A stretch of 64,000 nucleotides of DNA from Hwangdonia lutea (GCF_032814565.1 NZ_CP136521.1:2080501-2144500), one strand, 5' to 3'. Positions 8,764-18,763 are shown, counted from the stretch's first letter. A program made the numbers and translations. Notes: generated by a model from the sequence alone, not told the origin.

Positions 8764-9423
8764 TTAAAATACTTCAAACAACGTCGTTACAATACGTCCT
8801 TTTTTATCATCCAAAACATACTTGTTAAGTTGTTTTTCATTTTTAATCTTAAAATTAAAAGGCGCTTCCAAAATATTAACGCCGCTGTTTTGTTTTAGTC
8901 GAATCCCTTGCCCGGAAATAATGTCTTTGTTTGGGGTAAAGCTGCCAACTGGGATGTGTTCGGTTAAAATAATGTACTTAAAAGCCTCTAGTTTTTTTAA
9001 AGTGCTTTGTATTTCGGCATTCGATAAATGCTGTAACACTTGCCGTAAAATAATGCAGTCTGCTTGGGGTAGTGCTTCTTTTGAAATATCCAAACAACGA
9101 AACTCTAAGTTGTCTTTTTTGAATAATTTTTTATTTCTTTCAATTAGGGTTTCAACAATATCAACAGCAGTATATTTTTTGCTGTATGTGGCAAGGTGTT
9201 TACCGATATTAAAATCGCCACAGCCTAAATCGCAAACCGTTATTTTTTCCGCGAAAGCGTTTAAAAAACCAATAATAGCATCTAAATATGGGTTTATAAT
9301 TTCTGGGTTGTGCGAGCCTTCTCCCGAATAAAAATCGAAGTCTTTTCCACCCCAAAGATGCATGTCATAAATCTGGTGCATCACATCTTTAGTTGGCCAA
9401 GGCTTTTTTTGTTTTTTAGTCAC
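8764..9423 (-). CDS. Class I SAM-dependent methyltransferase
   Basis: 219 residues. The Rossmann motif I VCDLGCGDFNIGKHL is near residues 63-77, an acidic strand end YTAVDIVE follows, and motif IV-like ADCIILRQVLQHLS lies near 125-138. The N-terminal GGKDFDFYSGEGSHNPE is characteristic of a small bacterial methyltransferase group whose substrate is unknown to me. It is soluble and monocistronic, preceded by an AT-rich region of 165 bp. I assign only the transferase class. Confidence 0.75.
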   Translation of the reverse strand: MTKKQKKPWPTKDVMHQIYDMHLWGGKDFDFYSGEGSHNPEIINPYLDAIIGFLNAFAEKITVCDLGCGDFNIGKHLATYSKKYTAVDIVETLIERNKKLFKKDNLEFRCLDISKEALPQADCIILRQVLQHLSNAEIQSTLKKLEAFKYIILTEHIPVGSFTPNKDIISGQGIRLKQNSGVNILEAPFNFKIKNEKQLNKYVLDDKKGRIVTTLFEVF

Positions 9424-9588
9424 TTTTTTTTATCTCTTTTTAAACTAAATAAATGTATTTCAAAAAGCAATTATATAAGCTATAAGATTTTTTGGATTGA
9501 TAATTTAAACATAACAATATGAGAATTGCGTTTTAGCAAATATATTATTATATTTAGGTAATAAATTTTGCCCAAAAAAAAATGAGTT

Positions 9589-9789
9589 ATGGAGTATTTT
9601 AAATCAGAAAAAACGAAAATTGGATTTAAAACCTATTTAATACTAATAATTTGTTTGGTTGTTTATTTCATAGCTGGCGGTTATGGATTTATGCTATTTC
9701 CTTTTAATACTAGCTTTTTAGTTGTTGGAATTGGAGTTGTTGTTTGTGTTCCATTTTTATTGTATTTTCTAAAGATTGACAATAAATAA
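9589..9789 (+). CDS. Small two-helix membrane protein, unknown function
   Basis: 66 residues: a charged N-terminus (MEYFKSEKTKIG) and then two hydrophobic helices at about 15-36 and 41-61. It lies between convergent and divergent neighbours with its own AT-rich upstream region and seems to be a single-gene unit. No family is recognised. Confidence 0.5.
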   Translation: MEYFKSEKTKIGFKTYLILIICLVVYFIAGGYGFMLFPFNTSFLVVGIGVVVCVPFLLYFLKIDNK

Positions 9790-9842
9790 GAAATTTTGTT
9801 CTCATTTCAATTTCTGGATATGTATCATAATTAAGCTTGTTA

Positions 9843-10370
9843 TTATTTTATTTTACTAAACACATCCCAAACCACAACGCCGCAACTCACTGAAATATTT
9901 AGGGAATGTTTGGTTCCAAATTGGGGGATTTCAATCACGGTATCGCTAGCAGAAACCACATTTTGAGCAACACCTTTTACCTCGTTGCCAAAAACTAAGG
10001 CATAAGTTGTTTGTCGTTTAGGCGTAAAGTTGTTAAGCATCGTGGCGTTTTCAGCTTGTTCAATTGAGCATATTTTTACGTTTTCGGCTTTCAGTTTTTC
10101 AACCACATCCAACGTGTTTTCGGCGTATTCCCATTCTACCGTTTCGGTGCTTCCCAAAGCGGTTTTATGGATGTCTTTATGTGGTGGTGTTGCGGTGATG
10201 CCACACAAATAAATTTTTTCAATTAAAAAAGCGTCACTGGTTCTAAAAACCGAACCAATATTATTCAAACTTCTAATATTGTCGAGAATAATGATAAGCG
10301 GTGTTTTTGTCGCTTCTTTAAAAGCATTAATGCTTAATCGGTCTAATTCGCTATTTTTTAGTTTGCGCAT
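9843..10370 (-). CDS. SpoU/TrmH-family RNA 2'-O-methyltransferase
   Basis: 175 residues, the length of a stand-alone SPOUT domain. The three SpoU motifs are present: motif 1 around LNNIGSVFRTSDAF (36-49), motif 2 FGNEVKGV (about 127-134) and motif 3 IPQFGTKHSLNISVSCGVVVWD (about 148-169). The enzyme methylates a ribose 2'-OH in tRNA or rRNA using SAM bound in a trefoil knot. TrmH and TrmL-like targets cannot be told apart from this sequence. It is divergent from mutS. Confidence 0.87.
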   Translation of the reverse strand: MRKLKNSELDRLSINAFKEATKTPLIIILDNIRSLNNIGSVFRTSDAFLIEKIYLCGITATPPHKDIHKTALGSTETVEWEYAENTLDVVEKLKAENVKICSIEQAENATMLNNFTPKRQTTYALVFGNEVKGVAQNVVSASDTVIEIPQFGTKHSLNISVSCGVVVWDVFSKIK

Positions 10371-10390
10371 TTTGTTGTTTATTCTTTTAT

Positions 10391-10427
10391 GTTTTTGCGA
10401 GGAGTTTTTTACGACGTCGCAATCTGT
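10391..10427. repeat. Interspersed palindromic repeat, GCGAGGAG family
   Basis: TTTTTGCGAGGAG, then GACGTCGCAATCTG. The arms TGCGA (10396-10400) and TCGCA (10417-10421) pair. A diverged copy at 28715-28750 has AGCGAGGAGTGAGCGAC and then GGCTATCTGT, where the arms have co-varied to ATAGC/GCTAT. The position between divergent genes makes a terminator role unlikely here. Confidence 0.45.
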
Positions 10428-10613
10428 TTGTATTTAACCCTAAAAAGATTAAGACAGTCGTTCCTCTATCAAAATAACGAGTAAATATTCGTGTATTTGT
10501 GGCTATTCTAAACTAATTAATTGTTAATAATTGTAGATAACTTCTAGCGTTACAGTTTAAAAAAACATCAATAATTAATTACATTAGCAAACTTACTTAA
10601 AAACAAAATTCCG

Positions 10614-13247
10614 TTGGCAAAAAAATCAAAAAAAGAAACACCGTTAATGAAACAGTACAACGCCATAAAGGCAAAGTATCCTGATGCTTTGTTGCTGTTT
10701 CGGGTGGGCGATTTTTACGAAACCTTTGGGAGCGATGCTGTAAAAACGGCAAATATTTTAGGTATTATTTTAACCAAGCGCGGAGCTGGTAGCGAGAGCG
10801 AAACAGAGTTGGCAGGTTTTCCGCATCATTCATTAAATACGTATTTGCCTAAGTTGGTAAAAGCTGGCGAGCGGGTTGCTATTTGCGATCAGCTTGAAGA
10901 CCCAAAGCAAACCAAAACCATTGTAAAACGAGGTGTTACCGAATTAGTTACTCCGGGTGTTGCTTTAAACGATGAGGTTTTAATTTCAAAATCGAATAAT
11001 TTTTTATGTTCGGTGTATTTTGATGCCTCAACAAGCTCAGTAACCAAACAAAGAATTGGTATTTCGTTTTTGGACATTTCAACCGGCGAGTTTTTAACTT
11101 CGCAGGGCAATGCGGAATATATCGATAAGTTGCTTCAAAATTTCAACCCTAGTGAAGTGTTGGTTTCCAAACAAAAGCGTACCCTTTTTAACGATACCTT
11201 TGGCGATGATTTCCATACCTTCTTTTTAGAGGATTGGGTCTACCAAACCGATTATGCCTACGAAACCTTAACCAAACATTTTAACACAAAAACGCTTAAG
11301 GGTTTTGGTATTGAAGAGTTGTACGAAGGTATTATTGCATCGGGTTCAATTCTACATTATTTGGGCGAAACGCAGCACAACAAACTCCAGCATATTACCT
11401 CTATTTCTAGAATTGCCGAAGATGATTATGTGTGGATGGACAAATTCACCATCAGAAATTTAGAGCTTTATAACTCAACAAATAACAATGCCGTAACGCT
11501 GTTAAATGTGATTGATAAAACCATTTCGCCCATGGGTGGCAGATTGTTAAAACGTTGGCTGGCGTTGCCTTTAAAGCATGTTGAAAAAATAAAGCAACGA
11601 CACGAGGTGGTCAATTTTTTGACTAAAAATAAAACGACGCTTCAAAAAATTCAGGGGCATATCAAGCATATTGGCGATATTGAGCGCTTAATTTCTAAGG
11701 TGGCCACGCAAAAAGTGAATCCGCGTGAGGTTATTCAGCTTAAAAATTCATTGGAAGCCATTGTGCCCATAAAGGCGTTAGCTTCAAATTGCGATAACGA
11801 ATCGCTTAAAATTATTGGCGATAAATTACAGAGCTGTGATGTGCTTCGTGAAAAAATAAAGAAGACCTTAAATGAAGATGCCCCAGTAAATGTTTTAAAA
11901 GGAAACAGTATTGCTGTTGGATTTTCTTCGGAATTGGACGAGTTGAGAGCATTGTCCAAATCCGGAAAAAATTATTTAGACAACATGTTAGAGCGCGAGA
12001 GCGAGCGCACGGGCATTACATCGCTTAAAATAGCCTCTAATAATGTGTTTGGGTATTATATTGAAGTCCGGAACACGCACAGAGATAAAGTGCCGGAAGA
12101 GTGGATACGAAAGCAAACCTTAGTTAATGCCGAACGTTATATAACTGAAGAACTTAAAGAATACGAAGCCAAAATTTTAGGAGCTGAAGAACGTATTTTG
12201 GCCATTGAGCAGCAGTTGTTTTCAGAATTGGTTATTTGGTTAAATCAGTACATAAAACCCGTGCAGCAAAACGCTTTTTTAATTGGGCAAATAGACTGTT
12301 TATGTGGGTTTTCGCAACTGGCGAAAGAGAATAAATACAGTTATCCCACAATTGATGATTCCTTTGATTTGGATATAAAAGATGGGAGGCATCCCGTTAT
12401 CGAAAAGCAATTGCCCATTGGCGAAAGTTATATTGCAAACAATGTGTTTTTAGATAGAAAAACCCAGCAAATTATCATGATTACGGGCCCCAATATGTCT
12501 GGTAAATCGGCTATATTACGTCAAACCGCACTCATTGTTTTATTGGCTCAAATAGGAAGTTTTGTGCCAGCAAAAAATGCTCGAATTGGATTGGTGGATA
12601 AAATTTTCACACGTGTTGGTGCCAGCGATAATATCTCGATGGGCGAATCTACGTTTATGGTAGAGATGAACGAAACAGCTTCAATCTTGAATAATATTTC
12701 CGATAGAAGTTTAGTGCTTTTAGATGAAATTGGAAGAGGTACCAGTACCTACGATGGTATTTCGATAGCCTGGGCTATTAGCGAATATCTGCACGAGCAT
12801 CCTGCAAAACCTAAAACCTTGTTTGCAACCCATTATCACGAGCTCAACGAAATGAGCGAAACATTTTCGCATATAAAAAACTTTAACGTTTCAGTAAAAG
12901 AATTAAAAGACAATGTGCTTTTTTTAAGAAAATTGGTTGAAGGTGGAAGTGCACACAGTTTTGGTATTCATGTAGCTAAAATGGCAGGCATGCCACAGCA
13001 AGTGTTGCATCGCGCGAACAAAATATTAAAAAAACTAGAACAATCGCACTCCAGTGAAGAACTCACCGATAAAGTAAAATCGTTAAATGACGAGATGCAA
13101 TTAAGCTTCTTTAATCTAGACGATCCCTTGTTGGAGAATATAAAAGAAGAGATTTTACACATTGATATTGATACACTTACTCCCGTTGAAGCCCTCATGA
13201 AATTGAACGAAATTAAGCGTATGTTGGTTAAGAAAAAACAAGCCTAA
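10614..13247 (+). CDS. mutS: DNA mismatch repair protein MutS
   Basis: 877 residues, beginning with TTG (10614-10616); the next in-frame methionine is 11 codons later. Starting at TTG gives the usual N-terminus [19 protein letters not shown]. Domain I has the mismatch-probing F..E of GDFYETFG. Connector, lever and clamp regions follow. The ABC-type ATPase has Walker [10 protein letters not shown], the signature region [14 protein letters not shown], Walker [17 protein letters not shown] and the H-loop LFATHYHEL. The C-terminal helix-turn-helix dimerisation region is present. It recognises mispairs and recruits MutL. It looks intact. Confidence 0.96.
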   Translation: MAKKSKKETPLMKQYNAIKAKYPDALLLFRVGDFYETFGSDAVKTANILGIILTKRGAGSESETELAGFPHHSLNTYLPKLVKAGERVAICDQLEDPKQTKTIVKRGVTELVTPGVALNDEVLISKSNNFLCSVYFDASTSSVTKQRIGISFLDISTGEFLTSQGNAEYIDKLLQNFNPSEVLVSKQKRTLFNDTFGDDFHTFFLEDWVYQTDYAYETLTKHFNTKTLKGFGIEELYEGIIASGSILHYLGETQHNKLQHITSISRIAEDDYVWMDKFTIRNLELYNSTNNNAVTLLNVIDKTISPMGGRLLKRWLALPLKHVEKIKQRHEVVNFLTKNKTTLQKIQGHIKHIGDIERLISKVATQKVNPREVIQLKNSLEAIVPIKALASNCDNESLKIIGDKLQSCDVLREKIKKTLNEDAPVNVLKGNSIAVGFSSELDELRALSKSGKNYLDNMLERESERTGITSLKIASNNVFGYYIEVRNTHRDKVPEEWIRKQTLVNAERYITEELKEYEAKILGAEERILAIEQQLFSELVIWLNQYIKPVQQNAFLIGQIDCLCGFSQLAKENKYSYPTIDDSFDLDIKDGRHPVIEKQLPIGESYIANNVFLDRKTQQIIMITGPNMSGKSAILRQTALIVLLAQIGSFVPAKNARIGLVDKIFTRVGASDNISMGESTFMVEMNETASILNNISDRSLVLLDEIGRGTSTYDGISIAWAISEYLHEHPAKPKTLFATHYHELNEMSETFSHIKNFNVSVKELKDNVLFLRKLVEGGSAHSFGIHVAKMAGMPQQVLHRANKILKKLEQSHSSEELTDKVKSLNDEMQLSFFNLDDPLLENIKEEILHIDIDTLTPVEALMKLNEIKRMLVKKKQA

Positions 13248-13277
13248 AAATAATTTTATAATTTCTCTAAAAAGGCT

Positions 13278-13306
13278 TTGGAATTCCTAGAAATATTTTA
13301 AATTTG
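13278..13306 (+). promoter_or_regulatory. Bacteroidota-type promoter for the tRNA genes
   Basis: TTG at 13278-13280, an 18-bp spacer and a perfect TAAATTTG (TAnnTTTG) at 13299-13306. It lies 39 bp upstream of tRNA-Gly. The match to the phylum consensus is seen directly; use in vivo is inferred. Confidence 0.6.
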
Positions 13307-13345
13307 CATCCGCAATAGCGATATTGCACGTTCATTATAAATACT

Positions 13346-13417
13346 GCGAAAGTAGCTCAGGGGTAGAGCATCACCTTGCCAAGGTGGGGGTCGCGGGTTC
13401 AAATCCCGTCTTTCGCT
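13346..13417 (+). tRNA. tRNA-Gly (anticodon GCC)
   Basis: 72 nt. The acceptor arms GCGAAAG and CTTTCGC pair fully. The D arm is AGCTCAGGGGTAGAGC. The anticodon stem TCACC/GGTGG carries loop TTGCCAA with GCC at 13378-13380, and the T arm is GCGGGTTCAAATCCCGT. The 3' CCA is not encoded. It is followed 55 bp later by tRNA-Leu, probably in one transcript. Confidence 0.96.
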
Positions 13418-13448
13418 CTGAAAACTTTCTTAAAAAATACCAATGTCG

Positions 13449-13472
13449 ACGTGCTGAGTGCAGTCGAAGCAT
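13449..13472. repeat. Interspersed GCTGAGTGCAGTCGAAGC repeat between the tRNAs
   Basis: The spacer between the two tRNA genes contains TGCTGAGTGCAGTCGAAGCA (13452-13471). From memory, this type of sequence is dispersed in many Bacteroidota intergenic regions. It abuts the tRNA-Leu 5' end. No second copy occurs in this window, so the repeat call is from general knowledge only. Confidence 0.3.
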
Positions 13473-13556
13473 GCTGAAGTGGTGGAATTGGTAGACACGT
13501 TGGACTTAAAATCCAATGTCCATTAGGACGTACGGGTTCAAGTCCCGTCTTCAGTA
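13473..13556 (+). tRNA. tRNA-Leu (anticodon UAA)
   Basis: 84 nt class II tRNA. The acceptor is GCTGAAG/CTTCAGT, with a G-T wobble at the first pair, and the discriminator A is at 13556. The anticodon loop CTTAAAA between TTGGA and TCCAA gives TAA at 13507-13509. A long variable arm (GTCCATTAGGAC) and T arm ACGGGTTCAAGTCCCGT are present. CCA is not encoded. Confidence 0.95.
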
Positions 13557-13562
13557 CAGATG

Positions 13563-13594
13563 AAAAGCCGAAACGAATGTTTCGGCTTTTTTTG
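13563..13594 (+). terminator. Rho-independent terminator of the tRNA transcript
   Basis: A 9-bp stem AGCCGAAAC/GTTTCGGCT (13566-13574 with 13579-13587), loop GAAT and a run of seven T. It sits directly after tRNA-Leu. Confidence 0.85.
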
Positions 13595-13618
13595 ATTTAA
13601 TATCTAACATTCAAACAT

Positions 13619-13647
13619 AAAAAAACCACCTTTTAGGTGGTTTTTAT
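13619..13647. terminator. Bidirectional terminator
   Basis: AAAAACCACC, a short loop, then GGTGGTTTTT (13621-13645), with A and T tracts on the two sides. It lies 18 bp past the stop of the minus-strand lipoprotein gene and can serve both strands. Confidence 0.8.
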
Positions 13648-13664
13648 TAAACTTTAGACGCGTA

Positions 13665-13967
13665 TTAATTACCGTCGGTAGCTTCTTTTACTTTCTCCTT
13701 TGCACTTTCAGCAGCTTTATCTGCGGCGTCACCAGCAGCATCAACAGCCTTATCTATAGCTTCACCAGCTTCGTCGCCAGCTTCTTCAATAGCATCGCCT
13801 GCATCATCAACAGCATCTTCTATAGCATCACCTGCTTCTTCAACAGCTTCTTCTGTAGCTTCTACGGCTTCTTCTATTGAATCTTCAGCTTTTTTGTTAT
13901 CTCTACAAGAGTTAAAGGATAAGCCTAATACTAGCAATAAAGCAGTGCTTAATAATAATTTTTTCAT
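13665..13967 (-). CDS. Ala/Glu/Asp-rich helical-repeat lipoprotein
   Basis: 100 residues. The signal peptide with lipobox (GLSFNSC, Cys near 21) marks a lipoprotein. The mature part is a run of short repeats such as EEAVEEAGDAIEDAVDDAGDA, later shifting from acidic to AAGDAADKAAESAKEKVKEA. Such a chain should form one long amphipathic alpha-helix or coiled coil. The repeat plan recalls LEA-like and apolipoprotein-like stress proteins, but I cannot name a function. It is a single gene with its own terminator. Confidence 0.75.
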   Translation of the reverse strand: MKKLLLSTALLLVLGLSFNSCRDNKKAEDSIEEAVEATEEAVEEAGDAIEDAVDDAGDAIEEAGDEAGEAIDKAVDAAGDAADKAAESAKEKVKEATDGN

Positions 13968-14078
13968 TGGTTTTTGTTTTAGTGTTAATTTTTAATATTT
14001 AGATTACGAATTTAATAACTTATTGTTAAAACCTATTAAGATTATGTTAATTTTTTAACATTTGCCATTAAAATCATA

Positions 14079-15341
14079 TTATATACGCAGATAATCGAGG
14101 ATTTGGATGACAGCTCCTTTGTTTTTTTTAATATAATCTAGATTTTTACTGCCAGAATCCAGCCTTTTAGCCTCATTTTTAATAAGTTCATTTAATACGG
14201 CATTAAACTCGTTTTGGTTGGAAATAGAAAACATACCGCCCATATCGATCATGGATTTAGCCTCGGGAAATTTAACGTGATTATTGCCTATAATAATAGG
14301 AACTCCAAAAACGGCGGGCTCTAAAGTGTTGTGTAAGCCTGTGTTTCCCATGGCGCCACCAACATAAGCTATATCGGCATAATGGTATATTTTAGTTAAT
14401 AAACCTATGGTGTCTATAATAAAAACCTGTGCTTTCGAGAGATTTTTTCCATCCTTTTCGCTAAATAAAACGGTTTCGGTATGTACTTTTTCCTTTAGGT
14501 TTTTTATTTGCGCATGATTAATATTGTGAGGTGCCAAAATAAATTTAACACCTTTGGAGGCTTCATTATTAACGAAGTTTATAAATAAATTTTCATCTGG
14601 CAACCAAGTACTTCCGGCCACAACACATAAGTTATTGCCCTTAAAGTCTTCGATAAAATCTAACTGATTATTTTGGTTTAATTGACTGTAAACACGATCG
14701 AAACGGGTATCGCCCGATACGGAAACAGTATTGTAGTTTATAGATTCAAGTAAAGTTTTTGAAGCTTCATTTTGTGTAAAAATATGCTCGAACGTAAATA
14801 AAGCTTTCCGTAGAGTTTTTCCGTAAAATTTAAAAAATGATTGATTTTCTCTAAATGCCGCCGAAATTAAAATGGCGCGTAATTGCCTTTGTTTTAATTC
14901 ATTTAAAACATTGGGCCAAATATCGTATTTAACAAAAATGGTAAGTTCGGGGTTTACCATATTTAAAAAGGTTTTGGCGTTCTTTTTTGTGTCTATGGGC
15001 AAATAAACAACCACATCGGCAATGGGCGAGTTTTTACGAATTTGGTAACCTGAAGGCGAAAAAAAAGTGAGCACAATTTTATGGGTTTTGTAACGCTCTC
15101 GCAAGGCCTTAAAAACAGGAAGCCCTTGTTCGTATTCACCCAAAGAGGCACAATGAAACCAAAGGGTTTTGTCGGTTTTTTTGAGGTTGTTTTTTAAAGT
15201 ATTAAAGGTTTCAGAGCGTCCTTTAACGCCTAAGGCAATTTTTTTGTTAAATGGCGCAACACATTTTAAGCCTAATTGGGCCAGATAAATTCCTAAATTA
15301 TAAATTAAACTCAATTTTATTTCTTTAACGCTAAAATACAT
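14079..15341 (-). CDS. waaA: 3-deoxy-D-manno-octulosonic acid (Kdo) transferase
   Basis: 420 residues, the normal length for WaaA/KdtA. The N-terminal GT-B half has LWFHCASLGEYEQGLPV, in which the Glu of the GE pair is the family's catalytic base. The C-terminal CMP-Kdo-binding half has YVGGAMGNTGLHNTLEPAV and FGVPIIIGNNHVKFPEA. It transfers Kdo from CMP-Kdo to lipid IV-A on the cytoplasmic face of the inner membrane. The N-terminal hydrophobic stretch (LSLIYNLGIYLAQLGL) is the usual membrane anchor. It is divergent from the aminotransferase-galE pair, 132 bp apart. Confidence 0.93.
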   Translation of the reverse strand: MYFSVKEIKLSLIYNLGIYLAQLGLKCVAPFNKKIALGVKGRSETFNTLKNNLKKTDKTLWFHCASLGEYEQGLPVFKALRERYKTHKIVLTFFSPSGYQIRKNSPIADVVVYLPIDTKKNAKTFLNMVNPELTIFVKYDIWPNVLNELKQRQLRAILISAAFRENQSFFKFYGKTLRKALFTFEHIFTQNEASKTLLESINYNTVSVSGDTRFDRVYSQLNQNNQLDFIEDFKGNNLCVVAGSTWLPDENLFINFVNNEASKGVKFILAPHNINHAQIKNLKEKVHTETVLFSEKDGKNLSKAQVFIIDTIGLLTKIYHYADIAYVGGAMGNTGLHNTLEPAVFGVPIIIGNNHVKFPEAKSMIDMGGMFSISNQNEFNAVLNELIKNEAKRLDSGSKNLDYIKKNKGAVIQILDYLRI

Positions 15342-15473
15342 TTCTTTAAAATAAATACGTTGGTTAACGCTTATGAATTTTGTAATTTCGCTACATTAAA
15401 GCTGTTAAAAGCGTATTCATTAAAATAATGTTCATCTGTTTTCTTAGCATAAATGAACCATAAAAATTTTTAG

Positions 15474-16607
15474 ATGAAGAAAATTCAAATGGTAGACCTT
15501 AAAGGTCAGTACAGTCAAATAAAAGATGTTGTAAATCCTGCAATTCAGGAGGTTATTGAAACCACATCATTTATAAATGGGCCTAAAGTTCATGAGTTTC
15601 AAAAAAACTTAGAGGAGTATCTTAATGTAAAGCATGTTATTCCTTGTGCCAATGGTACCGATGCTTTGCAAATTGCAATGATGGGTTTAGGCTTAAAACC
15701 GGGTGATGAGGTTATTACTGCCGATTTTACTTTTGCGGCGACTGTTGAGGTTATAGCCTTGCTTAATTTAACGCCGGTTTTAGTAGATGTTAATCCAGAT
15801 GATTTCAACATTAATATTGATGCCATTAAAAAAGCCATCACACCAAAAACCAAGGCCATTGTACCCGTGCATTTATTTGGGCAGTGCGCTGATATGGAAG
15901 CTATAATGGACATTGCCAAAGCCTATAATTTGTTTGTGATTGAAGATAATGCGCAAGCCATTGGAGCCACATATACCTATAAAGACGGTACGAAAGCCAA
16001 GGCTGGAACCATTGCACATGTGGGCTCTACCTCGTTTTTTCCATCAAAAAATTTAGGTTGTTATGGCGATGGTGGTGCTATTTTTACAAATGACGATGAT
16101 TTGGCACACACGATTAGAGGTATTGTAAATCACGGCATGTACGAGCGTTACCACCACGATGTTGTTGGTGTAAACTCTAGATTAGATAGTATACAAGCCG
16201 CTGTTTTAGATGCAAAATTACCGCATTTAGACGATTATTGCGACAGACGAAGAGAGGCCGCCAATAAATACGATGCGGCATTTAATAATATTGATAACAT
16301 TGTAACACCTTTTCGAACTGGGAGTGATGACAATCATGTGTTCCATCAATACACATTAAAAGTAAAAGGCGTGGATAGAGATGCCTTAGTAAAACATTTA
16401 AATGCCCACGATATTCCGTGTGGGGTGTATTACCCCATTCCGCTTCACAAGCAAAAGGCATATGCAGATGCGCGTTATAACGAAACAGATTTTAAAGTTA
16501 CCAATCAATTGGTTAAAGATGTTATTTCGTTACCCATGCACACCGAATTGGATGACGAACAAATCGAATATATCACATCAACTCTTATAAATTTTATAAA
16601 TGGATAA
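15474..16607 (+). CDS. DegT/DnrJ/EryC1/StrS-family PLP aminotransferase
   Basis: 377 residues. This sugar aminotransferase fold type I enzyme has the PLP lysine at K192 in FFPSKNLGCYGDGG, preceded by VPVHLFGQCADM and the cofactor Asp/Gln region IEDNAQAIGA. These enzymes aminate keto-sugar nucleotides for O-antigen, capsule or S-layer glycans. The exact sugar cannot be read. The last 8 bp overlap galE, so the two are translationally coupled and likely serve the same surface-sugar pathway. Confidence 0.88.
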   Translation: MKKIQMVDLKGQYSQIKDVVNPAIQEVIETTSFINGPKVHEFQKNLEEYLNVKHVIPCANGTDALQIAMMGLGLKPGDEVITADFTFAATVEVIALLNLTPVLVDVNPDDFNINIDAIKKAITPKTKAIVPVHLFGQCADMEAIMDIAKAYNLFVIEDNAQAIGATYTYKDGTKAKAGTIAHVGSTSFFPSKNLGCYGDGGAIFTNDDDLAHTIRGIVNHGMYERYHHDVVGVNSRLDSIQAAVLDAKLPHLDDYCDRRREAANKYDAAFNNIDNIVTPFRTGSDDNHVFHQYTLKVKGVDRDALVKHLNAHDIPCGVYYPIPLHKQKAYADARYNETDFKVTNQLVKDVISLPMHTELDDEQIEYITSTLINFING

Positions 16608-17622
16608 AATATTAGTTACAGGCGGTTTAGGTTTTATTGGCTCACATACGGTTGTAGAATTACAAAACGAAGGCTACGAGGTTGTTATTATTGATGATTT
16701 ATCAAATTCGTCAGAAAATGTTTTAGATGGCATTACCGCTATTACAGGAAAAACACCAATTTTTGAAAAACTGGATTTAAAGGATAGACCTAAGGTAGAA
16801 AGCTTTTTTGCAAAACATAACGACATAAAAGGCGTGATACATTTTGCAGCGAGTAAAGCGGTAGGTGAAAGTGTTCAGGAACCTTTGTTGTACTACGAAA
16901 ACAACATTTCTACGTTGATTTATATTCTAAAAGAGTTGAAAAAATTACCATCTGCAGCATTTATTTTTAGCTCGTCGTGTACGGTTTACGGTCAAGCCGA
17001 TGAATTACCAATAACCGAAAATGCACCTGTAAAACAAGCGGAATCACCTTATGGAAACACCAAGCAAATAGGCGAGGAAATTATAAGCGATACCTGTAAA
17101 GTAACTCCAAGTTTAAAAGCGATTGCATTGCGTTATTTTAATCCGGTTGGTTCGCACGAATCGGCAAAAATAGGCGAATTGCCCATTGGCGTGCCACAAA
17201 ATTTAGTGCCATTTATTACGCAAACGGCTATTGGTATTCGTGAGCAGTTGTCGGTTTTTGGAGACGATTATCCAACGCCAGACGGGACCTGTATTCGCGA
17301 TTATATTCACGTAGTCGATTTAGCCAAAGCACATGTTGTGGCACTTAATCGATTATTGCAAAACAAAAATAAAGCTAATTATGAGACCTTTAATTTAGGC
17401 ACCGGTAAAGGCAGTTCGGTTTTGGAAGTGGTTAAAGCATTCGAAAAAGTTTCGGGAGAAAAACTCAATTATAAAATTGTTGGCAGAAGAGAAGGCGATA
17501 TTATTTCGGCATACGCAGATACGACCAAAGCCAATAACGAGTTAGGTTGGAAAACAGAATTAACCTTAGACGATGCCATGCGTTCTGCTTGGAAATGGGA
17601 GCAAAAAGTTAGGAAAGGTTAA
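16600..17622 (+). CDS. galE: UDP-glucose 4-epimerase
   Basis: 340 residues, an extended SDR. The NAD loop is VTGGLGFIGSHT at the N-terminus. The catalytic Ser/Tyr/Lys lie in FSSSCTVYG and SPYGNTKQ. The substrate region RYFNPVGSHESAKIGE and the C-terminal RREGDIISAYAD are typical of GalE. It interconverts UDP-glucose and UDP-galactose (or the N-acetyl forms). It is co-transcribed with the upstream aminotransferase. The 3' end overlaps the convergent kinase gene by 14 bp. Confidence 0.93.
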   Translation: MDKILVTGGLGFIGSHTVVELQNEGYEVVIIDDLSNSSENVLDGITAITGKTPIFEKLDLKDRPKVESFFAKHNDIKGVIHFAASKAVGESVQEPLLYYENNISTLIYILKELKKLPSAAFIFSSSCTVYGQADELPITENAPVKQAESPYGNTKQIGEEIISDTCKVTPSLKAIALRYFNPVGSHESAKIGELPIGVPQNLVPFITQTAIGIREQLSVFGDDYPTPDGTCIRDYIHVVDLAKAHVVALNRLLQNKNKANYETFNLGTGKGSSVLEVVKAFEKVSGEKLNYKIVGRREGDIISAYADTTKANNELGWKTELTLDDAMRSAWKWEQKVRKG

Positions 17623-18763
17623 AAATCTTTTCAATTTTAGAGATTGATAATTTTATTGGGAAGCTAACCTTGGTAATCACTTTATTAGACTCGTTAAAAA
17701 TTTTGAGTTTATAATTGATGCCATATAAAGTGTCCAGCCGTTCTTTAATGTTATTGAGCCCCGTGCCTTTTTTTAGCAAAGTAGGATATTTTTCGCTTAA
17801 GGCTGTTCCATCGTTTTGAACTTTAATAATAAGTTTGTCGTTCTTTTTATAAATATCAATTATAATTTCCAATGAAATAAATTCTGTACCGTAACCGTGT
17901 TTGGTAGAATTCTCGACAATAGGTTGAATGAGCATATTGGGCACCAAAATATTTTCTAAACCTGCTTCAACATTAAGTTGAATATTCAGTTGGTCTGAAA
18001 AGCGTGTTTTTTTAATGTGGATGTATTTCTTTAATATTTCTAATTCTTCTTGCAACTCAATTAAATTTTCATCTTTTTTATCTAAAACACTTCTTAACAA
18101 ATCGCTTAAATCCACCACCATTGTTTTAGACTTTTCAATGTTTATATCCATTAAGGAATGAATGCCATTTAGAGTATTGAACAGAAAGTGAGGTTGCATT
18201 TGAGACTGCAGGAATTTCATTTTCTGATTGGTTAATTGTATTGTTAAATCTGCTTTTTCTTTTTGTGCCTTTTTTATATGCTTAATGTAATTGTATGTTA
18301 AAATAATGCCTAACATGGATGTGTATATTAGAAAATTAAGATCCACAACATTAAAATAATGTTTAAAGGAAAGATTGTTTGCAATCTTATCGTAATTAAA
18401 ATTGAACCCTTCTGAGAGCACAATTAGTATTGACGCCATCAAAAAAATTAACCAACTGAACACTAGTGATATAATAGAATGGATAATAATAATATGCTTC
18501 CATTTAACTTTTTTATCAATCATTTTTTTAGTAAAATATGCCACACATATCATGAGGAATATAACTATTAGCCAATCAAAAAATATATTATATACTAACA
18601 GAAAAAGCCAATCTGCAGTAATATATAATTGGTTTTCAATATTTGGAGTGCTAATTTGGAGTCTCCAAAAAATTTTTTTACAAAAAGATAAAAAAACTAC
18701 AGCAGAGTAATACCAAAATAATATTTTAATTAATTTTCTATCAACGCTTTTAAAAAACATCAT
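17609..18763 (-). CDS. LytS/YehU-type sensor histidine kinase, copy A
   Basis: 384 residues. About four membrane helices lie in residues 10-165, followed by a coiled-coil linker and the His_kinase domain with phospho-acceptor motif QPHFLFNTLNGIHSLMD near residue 195. The ATPase has PIVENSTKHGYG (N box) and KKGTGLNNIKERL (G box). The kinase half is nearly identical to that of the next gene (18851-19960), while the membrane half differs. This indicates a recent duplication or conversion of the catalytic part. It is the third gene of the operon regulator-kinase-kinase. Confidence 0.9.
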   Translation of the reverse strand: MMFFKSVDRKLIKILFWYYSAVVFLSFCKKIFWRLQISTPNIENQLYITADWLFLLVYNIFFDWLIVIFLMICVAYFTKKMIDKKVKWKHIIIIHSIISLVFSWLIFLMASILIVLSEGFNFNYDKIANNLSFKHYFNVVDLNFLIYTSMLGIILTYNYIKHIKKAQKEKADLTIQLTNQKMKFLQSQMQPHFLFNTLNGIHSLMDINIEKSKTMVVDLSDLLRSVLDKKDENLIELQEELEILKKYIHIKKTRFSDQLNIQLNVEAGLENILVPNMLIQPIVENSTKHGYGTEFISLEIIIDIYKKNDKLIIKVQNDGTALSEKYPTLLKKGTGLNNIKERLDTLYGINYKLKIFNESNKVITKVSFPIKLSISKIEKIFNLS

